Below are positions 59,619 to 64,000 of a stretch of 64,000 nucleotides of DNA, piece after piece (the first letter of the stretch is position 1; each line of letters starts with the position of its first letter). Source of the DNA: Cryobacterium breve (lineage in GTDB: Bacteria > Actinomycetota > Actinomycetes > Actinomycetales > Microbacteriaceae); the NCBI RefSeq assembly GCF_027594785.1, contig NZ_CP075584.1, positions 3,472,001 through 3,536,000 on the forward strand, given 5' to 3'. The notes under the pieces are model-generated. The model was given only the letters and a program-made list of their open reading frames with translations. It ran no database searches and was not told the DNA's origin. The translations under genes and the position numbers were made by a program.

Positions 59619-60512
59619 ATGCCGGCACTCATCTTCGATTGTGACGGCGTCCTCGCCGACACCGAGCGTGACGGCCACCTTCCGGCGTTCAACCAGACCT
59701 TCCGCGAATTCGCCGTTCCGGTGCGGTGGAGCGATTCCGACTACGCCGTCAAGGTCAAGATCGGGGGTGGAAAGGAGCGGATGCGGAGCGCGGTGACGCC
59801 CGCGGTCGCCGCCGTCATCGGCCTTCCGGATGACCAGGGCGCCCTCGACGAGGCCGTTGCCCGCTGGCACCGCCGGAAGACCGCCATCTACACCGACGCC
59901 GTGGCGCGCGGCGCACTGCCCGGTCGCCCCGGCATCAAACGGATCACGGCGGACGCGTACGCGGCAGGCTGGACGCTCGCCGTCGCATCCACATCGGCGG
60001 AGGAATCCGTCCGAGCCGTGCTCACCGAGGCGGTCGGGCCAGACCTCGCGGTTCATTTCCAGGTCTTCGCAGGGGACGTCGTCGCTGCCAAGAAACCGGC
60101 GCCCGACATCTACCTCCTCGCCCTCCGCGAACTCGGCGTCCCGGCATCCGAGGCACTCGTCATCGAGGACAGCGCCAACGGCCTCCAGGCCGCGCTCGCC
60201 GCCGGCCTCCGCACGCTCATCACGGTCAGCGGCTACACGGCCGGCGAGGACTTCACCGGAGCCTCCCTCGTCGTCTCCTCGCTCGGCGACCCCGGCGGTC
60301 CCAGCGCGATCACCCTGAAGGACCCGCTGCACCTCGACGTGGGCCGCACCGTCGAACTGACCGATCTCACCGCCCTCCTGGCCGCACCAGGACCGACCGC
60401 ACCCGCACCCACAAGACCGGAATCCACAAGACCGGAATCCACAAGACCGGAACCCATCAGACCGGACCTCACAAGACCTGAACCCATCAGACCGGAAGCG
60501 GAGATGCCATGA
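59619..60512 (+). CDS. HAD-superfamily phosphatase (CbbY-like) with repeat tail
   Basis: 297 residues. The DxD nucleophile lies in IFDCDGVLADTE at residues 5-16, the Thr/Ser motif in 'VASTSAEES' near 123, 'AAKKPAPDIY' near 157 gives the Lys, and 'VIEDSANGLQAA' near 180 the acidic motif. It is a sugar-phosphate phosphatase or phosphoglucomutase-like enzyme. The C-terminal 30 residues are tandem TRPES/IRPE units from a 15-bp DNA repeat (60410-60500), probably a dispensable tail. Its stop overlaps the dhaL ATG (ATGA). Confidence 0.87.
   Translation: MPALIFDCDGVLADTERDGHLPAFNQTFREFAVPVRWSDSDYAVKVKIGGGKERMRSAVTPAVAAVIGLPDDQGALDEAVARWHRRKTAIYTDAVARGALPGRPGIKRITADAYAAGWTLAVASTSAEESVRAVLTEAVGPDLAVHFQVFAGDVVAAKKPAPDIYLLALRELGVPASEALVIEDSANGLQAALAAGLRTLITVSGYTAGEDFTGASLVVSSLGDPGGPSAITLKDPLHLDVGRTVELTDLTALLAAPGPTAPAPTRPESTRPESTRPEPIRPDLTRPEPIRPEAEMP
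60410..60500 (+). repeat. 15-bp tandem repeat encoding the HAD protein tail
   Basis: ACAAGACCGGAATCC and related units repeat about six times and keep the reading frame because the unit is a multiple of three. Confidence 0.75.
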
Positions 60513-61157
60513 CCCCCAGCAGTCTCGACGACACCGAATTCGTCGTGCACAGCATCGCCCAGACCGCGGTCGACAACGAACGCGCGTTCGGCGACCTCGA
60601 CGCCGTCGTCGGCGACGGCGACTTCGGGTTCTCGCTCGCCCGCGGCTTCGAGATCGTCCTCGCCGACTGGCCGGACTTCGACCGCAGGCTCCCCGGCCGA
60701 CTTCCTGAAGAAGATCGCCCTCGTCATCTCCGGGCGGATCGGCGGAACCTCCGGCCCGCTCTGGGGCACTGCATTCCTTCGCGCCTCCGGGGCCATCGCC
60801 GGCAAGGCCGACCTCGACGGCGACGACGTCGTCGCCATGCTCCGCGCCGCGGCAGACGGGATCAAGGCCAGGGGCAAGTCCGATCTCGGCGACAAGACGC
60901 TCCTCGACGCCCTCGTTCCGGCCACGGATGCCTTCGAAGCCGAACTCCGCGCCGGAAGGGCCGGAACCGTGGCGCTCGCCCGCGCCGCCGTCGTCGCGCG
61001 GGAACAGGCCGACGCGACGAGCTTCCTGCAGGCCCGCCGCGGACGGGCGAGTTACACGGGAGAGCGCAGCATCGGTTCCCCCGACCCGGGCGCCGTCGCC
61101 GTCGCCGTGATCCTCGAGCGCCTCAGCCGGGAATGGGCTGCGCGCGACGATCTCTGA
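60509..61157 (+). CDS. dhaL: DhaL-type ATP-binding subunit of a DhaKL sugar kinase
   Basis: 215 residues after repair. The nucleotide/Mg motif reads AVVGDGDFGFSLARGFE near residue 33, where the canonical DhaL sequence is GDGDHG; Phe replaces His while the two Mg-binding Asps remain. 'GGTSGPLWGTAFLRAS' near 80 and 'GDKTLLDALVPA' near 127 are also family motifs. It binds ATP-Mg and phosphorylates the substrate held by DhaK. The insertion at 60687/60688 (CAGGCTC for CAGCTC) is bridged. Followed by a short tandem repeat and dhaK. Confidence 0.88.
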
Positions 61158-61206
61158 TCCCGCACGACCTCTGATCCCGCGCGACCTCTGATCCCGTACG
61201 ACCTCG
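61140..61206 (+). repeat. GCACGACCTCTGATCCC tandem repeat between dhaL and dhaK
   Basis: About four imperfect 17-bp units (GCGCGACGATCTCTGATCCC and variants) lie at and after the dhaL stop. The purpose is unknown. Confidence 0.65.
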
Positions 61207-61266
61207 TGAACCACGTTCCGCACGATCCGCTGCACATTCCGGACCACCCACGAAGGAGATGGACAC

Positions 61267-62262
61267 ATGAAGAAATTCGTCAACGACCCGAAGATGTACG
61301 TGCCAGACATGCTCAAGGGCATCGCCCTCGCCAACCCGGACACCCTGCGCTACGAGCCGAAGTACAACCTGATCATGCGCGCCGGCGGTCCGAACCCGAA
61401 CAAGGTGTCGATCATCCAGGGTTCCGGTTCCGGCCACGAACCCGCCCACGTGATGACCGTCGGCCGGGGGATGCTCGACGCGGCCTGCCCGGGCGACGTG
61501 TTCGCCGCACCGCCGATGGACTACGTCTACGAGACCACCAAGCTGATGGCCTCTCCCAAGGGTGTGCTGTTGCTTGTGAACAACTACACCGGCGACCGGA
61601 TGGCCTTCGAAATGGCCCAGGAGATGGCCGCCTCCGACGGCATCAACGTGAAGACCCTGTTCATCGACGACGACGTCGCCGTTCAGGACTCCACCTGGAC
61701 GGTCGGGCGCCGCGGTGTCGCGGGCAACTTCTTCGTGATGAAGGCCGTGGGCGCGGCCTCCGAGGCCGGCGCTTCCCTCGATGAGCTCGTCCGGATCGGC
61801 GAGAAGGTCGACAGTGTCACCCGCACGATGGGCATCGCCCTCACCTCCTGCACCCCGCCCGCGAAGGGGTCCCCGCTCTTCGAACTGGGCGAGGACGAGA
61901 TCGAGGTGGGCGTCGGCATCCACGGCGAACCCGGCCGCCGGCGCGCCAAGCTCACCACCGCAGACGAGATGACCGACGAGATGCTCGACGCCGTCGTGAA
62001 CGACCTGCCCTTCGTCGAGGGCGACCGCGTCGCGCTCATGATCAACGGCCTCGGCGGCACCCCGATCAGCGAGCTCTACATCCTCTACGGGCACGCGCAT
62101 GACGAACTGACCCGCCGCGGCATCACGGTCGGGCGCAGCTACGTGGGGGAGTACTGCACCTCGCTCGACATGGCCGGGGCCTCGCTCACCCTCGTGAGGC
62201 TCGACGACGAGATCGAGGCACTTCTCGCGGCGCCCGCCGAGATCGCCGCCCACGTGTTCTAG
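61267..62262 (+). CDS. dhaK: DhaK-type substrate-binding subunit of a dihydroxyacetone-family kinase
   Basis: 331 residues. 'QGSGSGHEPAHVMTVGRGML' near 51 and 'GVGIHGEPGRRRAKL' near 217, which holds the His that forms a hemiaminal bond with the keto group of the substrate, define DhaK. 'YTGDRMAFEMAQEMA' near 108 and 'LMINGLGGTPISELYIL' near 257 support it. ACGAAGGAG precedes the ATG. With dhaL, the aldolase and the HAD gene it forms a catabolic module. DHA or a C4 ketose such as erythrulose are both possible substrates. Confidence 0.92.
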   Translation: MKKFVNDPKMYVPDMLKGIALANPDTLRYEPKYNLIMRAGGPNPNKVSIIQGSGSGHEPAHVMTVGRGMLDAACPGDVFAAPPMDYVYETTKLMASPKGVLLLVNNYTGDRMAFEMAQEMAASDGINVKTLFIDDDVAVQDSTWTVGRRGVAGNFFVMKAVGAASEAGASLDELVRIGEKVDSVTRTMGIALTSCTPPAKGSPLFELGEDEIEVGVGIHGEPGRRRAKLTTADEMTDEMLDAVVNDLPFVEGDRVALMINGLGGTPISELYILYGHAHDELTRRGITVGRSYVGEYCTSLDMAGASLTLVRLDDEIEALLAAPAEIAAHVF

Positions 62263-62277
62263 AGGATGCCGCGCCTC

Positions 62278-62283
62278 TAGAAT
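62278..62283 (+). promoter_or_regulatory. -10 box TAGAAT (leaderless pattern)
   Basis: TAGAAT ends 6 bp before the ATG at 62290, suggesting a promoter separate from dhaK. Confidence 0.5.
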
Positions 62284-62289
62284 CTCCCC

Positions 62290-62931
62290 ATGACCAGCTG
62301 GAACGAAAGCAGGAATGCGTACAGGGATGCGGCGGCCTGGTTCCTGGGAACCACCGCGGCGATCACGGACCAGTGGGAGAGGGTCGCGCTCGGGGAATGG
62401 ACTGTGCGCGACCTCGTCGGCCACACCAGCCGCTCCCTCCTCACCGTGGAGAGCTACCTCGCGGCCGGCCGCGAGGTGTCCGGCGACCCCGGCAACTCGC
62501 CTCCCGTCGAGATCGCGAGTGCCGTCGACTACTACGCCGTGATCGGCGTCGGGGCCGGCGATCCCGCTGCGGTCGCGGAGCGCGGCAGGGCGGCCGGGCG
62601 CGCCCTCGGGGCCGAGCCCGCGGCATCCGTCGCCGGCATCGTCGGCCGCGTGCTCGCCGAGGTCGACGACGCGAGCGGCGATGAATACGTGCTGACGCCC
62701 TTCGGCGGGATGCCGCTGGCCGACTACCTGCCCACTCGCGTGTTCGAACTCGCCGTGCACGGCCTCGACCTGGCCGTGAGCCTCGGAATCCCGCCGACGG
62801 TGCCGGAGTCCGCGGTGTCGATCGCGGTACACCTGGTCGGCGACCTCGCCGTGCGCGGCGGCCGGGGCCCGGACCTGCTCCTCGCGGCAACCGGCCGGGG
62901 ACCGTTGCCGCCCGGGTTCAGTGTGCTGTGA
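62290..62931 (+). CDS. Maleylpyruvate-isomerase N-terminal-type mycothiol-dependent (DinB-like) protein
   Basis: 213 residues. A four-helix DinB-like bundle with 'WTVRDLVGHTSRSLLTVE' near 37 and 'VFELAVHGLDLAVSLG' near 152, whose histidines and Glu make the usual metal site. Such proteins are mycothiol-dependent enzymes in actinobacteria, but the substrate of this one is unknown. Confidence 0.82.
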   Translation: MTSWNESRNAYRDAAAWFLGTTAAITDQWERVALGEWTVRDLVGHTSRSLLTVESYLAAGREVSGDPGNSPPVEIASAVDYYAVIGVGAGDPAAVAERGRAAGRALGAEPAASVAGIVGRVLAEVDDASGDEYVLTPFGGMPLADYLPTRVFELAVHGLDLAVSLGIPPTVPESAVSIAVHLVGDLAVRGGRGPDLLLAATGRGPLPPGFSVL

Positions 62932-63063
62932 CGACCGCGGAGCGTGGAGCGCGCCGCGCATTTCTGCTAAGCTCTCTAGGTTGCCGTCCAACGGCCGCGG
63001 AACAAGAGAGCCCAGGCATTCGGCCCACGGGCACCGCGCAGTGAGAGAAAGGGGATCCCATCT
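62932..63063 (+). promoter_or_regulatory. rpsO promoter and leader
   Basis: TAAGCT near 62969-62974 is a possible -10, and GAGAAAGGGG is the ribosome site just before the ATG. The leader of about 90 nt could support S15 autoregulation, which is known in other bacteria; no pseudoknot was worked out here. Confidence 0.4.
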
Positions 63064-63333
63064 ATGGCACTCGAAGCTAATGCTAAGAAGGCGATCATCG
63101 AAAAGTACGCTACCCACCCAGGCGACACCGGGTCCCCCGAAGTCCAGATTGCCATGCTCACGCAGCGCATTCTCGACCTCACGGAGCACCTGAAAGAGCA
63201 CAAGCACGACCACCACTCCCGTCGTGGCCTGCTTCTCATGGTTGGTCAGCGTCGCCGTCTGCTCGGCTACCTGTCGGACATCGACATCGCCCGCTACCGC
63301 TCGCTCATCGAGCGTCTCGGACTGCGTCGCTAG
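63064..63333 (+). CDS. rpsO: 30S ribosomal protein S15
   Basis: 89 residues, the exact family length. '[20 protein letters not shown]' and '[20 protein letters not shown]' then '[13 protein letters not shown]' are diagnostic for S15, which binds 16S rRNA early in small-subunit assembly. The codons are less GC-biased than in neighbouring genes. A strong intrinsic terminator lies 60 bp downstream. No pnp gene is present within the window. Confidence 0.97.
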   Translation: MALEANAKKAIIEKYATHPGDTGSPEVQIAMLTQRILDLTEHLKEHKHDHHSRRGLLLMVGQRRRLLGYLSDIDIARYRSLIERLGLRR

Positions 63334-63394
63334 TCAGGCACGAAACCGGAAGCCGCGTCGATATCGCGAACTTCTGAGGATGAACTTCAACGAA

Positions 63395-63427
63395 ACGGGC
63401 CGTCACCTTCGGGTGGCGGCCCGTTTT
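63395..63427 (+). terminator. Rho-independent terminator of rpsO
   Basis: ACGGGCCGTCACC and GGTGGCGGCCCGT form a 13-bp stem with one G-U pair around a short TTCG-type loop, directly followed by TTTT. Confidence 0.9.
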
Positions 63428-63565
63428 GTCTGCCTGCGCGCGGTCCTGTGAGCCTCCGCAGGATGTGCCTCCCTAACACCCTGTTCTCTCAGGGTGACCG
63501 CATAGGAAACCCATAGCGTCCGCTGTCACCGTAGTTAGTGTCAACGAATGAAGGGTGGCACTGCG

Positions 63566-63850
63566 ATGAACGCTCACGAACGCGGTAAGAAGCTCAGCAA
63601 GATCGTCACCGGCACGATCGGACTCCTCGCGATCGTCGCCGCCTCTGCCCTCGGCCTGCACGACTGGGCCGACTCGCTCGCCACGCAGGACGCGTCCGCG
63701 ACGACAACCAGCACGACCACGACGGGGAATTCCGGCACGACGTCCGGAAGCACCACGACCCAGGCGACGGAGGCTCCCGCTGCCCCCGCCGCCCCAAGAG
63801 TGTCCTCGGGCAACGGCACCAAGGTGCACGCCAAGACGAGCGGGTCCTGA
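63566..63850 (+). CDS. Small membrane-anchored Thr-rich protein upstream of apbE
   Basis: 94 residues from ATG 63566, which has AAGGGTGG upstream; the ATG at 63548 would precede that site. One N-terminal membrane helix (residues 14-32, 'VTGTIGLLAIVAASALGL') is followed by a Thr/Ser-rich, then Ala/Pro-rich exported tail. The stop overlaps the apbE ATG, so the two are coupled. Position suggests a role in flavin-linked electron transfer at the membrane, but no motif proves it. Confidence 0.7.
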   Translation: MNAHERGKKLSKIVTGTIGLLAIVAASALGLHDWADSLATQDASATTTSTTTTGNSGTTSGSTTTQATEAPAAPAAPRVSSGNGTKVHAKTSGS

Positions 63851-64000
63851 TGACCGCCGTCGCGACCGTCGCGACCGAAGACTGGACGCTCTGGAGCACG
63901 AGCGCCCGCCTCGTCGTGACCGACCCCGCGGTCCTCCCCGAGGCCCGCCGGATCGCCGACGCCGTGCTCGACGACATCGAACTCGCCTGCAGCCGGTTCC
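63850..64000 (+). CDS. apbE: FAD:protein FMN transferase ApbE, 5' part
   Basis: Only the first 50 residues are inside the window. 'WTLWSTSARLVVTDP' and 'ADAVLDDIELACSRF' are typical of the ApbE N-terminus, where the family attaches FMN to target proteins. ATG overlaps the preceding TGA. No lipoprotein signal is seen. Confidence 0.72.
   Translation, partial: MTAVATVATEDWTLWSTSARLVVTDPAVLPEARRIADAVLDDIELACSRF

Overview
The window is a chromosomal segment of a high-GC actinobacterium. The gene order adnA-adnB / nudC-uvrD2 / mrx1, the mycothiol-linked proteins, and the short TAnnnT promoters sitting just upstream of many start codons all point to Actinobacteria; the overall style fits Microbacteriaceae (Cryobacterium/Leifsonia-like), which I infer rather than prove. 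There is no tRNA, rRNA, CRISPR array, insertion sequence or prophage that I can support.

Layout: 1-7.7 kb DNA repair and NAD-RNA metabolism (3' end of adnA, adnB, nudC, uvrD2) with a kinase-dead APH-like gene; 7.5-16.8 kb an orphan TOMM/ThiF-like protein, an SDR-DUF2867 protein, a DUF2207 membrane protein, an SNF2 ATPase, 6-phosphofructokinase, mycoredoxin and a MutT-like Nudix hydrolase; 17-23.9 kb phosphate, uracil and purine transporters with a carboxylesterase; 24-31 kb an amine-glutamylation operon (FadR-type regulator, SDR, aldehyde dehydrogenase, gamma-glutamyl hydrolase, glutamine-synthetase-like ligase) divergent from an ethanolamine-type permease; 31-40 kb mixed housekeeping and stress genes; 40-43.4 kb an M4 protease with its emfourin inhibitor, then a cysteine-repeat surface protein with a class F sortase; 44-57 kb an SDR/TetR pair and a complete nitrate/nitrite assimilation island (HemD-like regulator, siroheme synthase, nirB, nirD, narK, nitrate reductase and its FAD partner); 57-62 kb an AI-2E-type exporter and an aldolase/HAD/DhaL/DhaK carbohydrate module; 63-64 kb rpsO with a clear terminator, and the start of apbE.

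Two window-wide signals stand out. First, about 24 otherwise intact genes or gene segments are broken by one extra base at the same hexamer: CAGCTC (or GAGCTC) reads CAGGCTC (or GAGGCTC), on either strand and in any codon phase. Protein homology resumes exactly one base later each time, so I annotate the genes through these points. The pattern looks like a consensus error at a modified DNA motif rather than biology of the mRNA. A smaller number of homopolymer indels occur too. Second, intergenic spaces carry several families of 40-90 bp palindromes, one family present three times, another as a tandem pair, and one with a single left arm facing two right arms.

Functional links: the amine operon can be read as a full path from ethanolamine to glycine through gamma-glutamylated intermediates; the nitrate island holds uptake, both reductases, the siroheme cofactor pathway and its regulator; the sortase neighbour ends in an LPxxxG-type tail that may be a non-canonical sorting signal.
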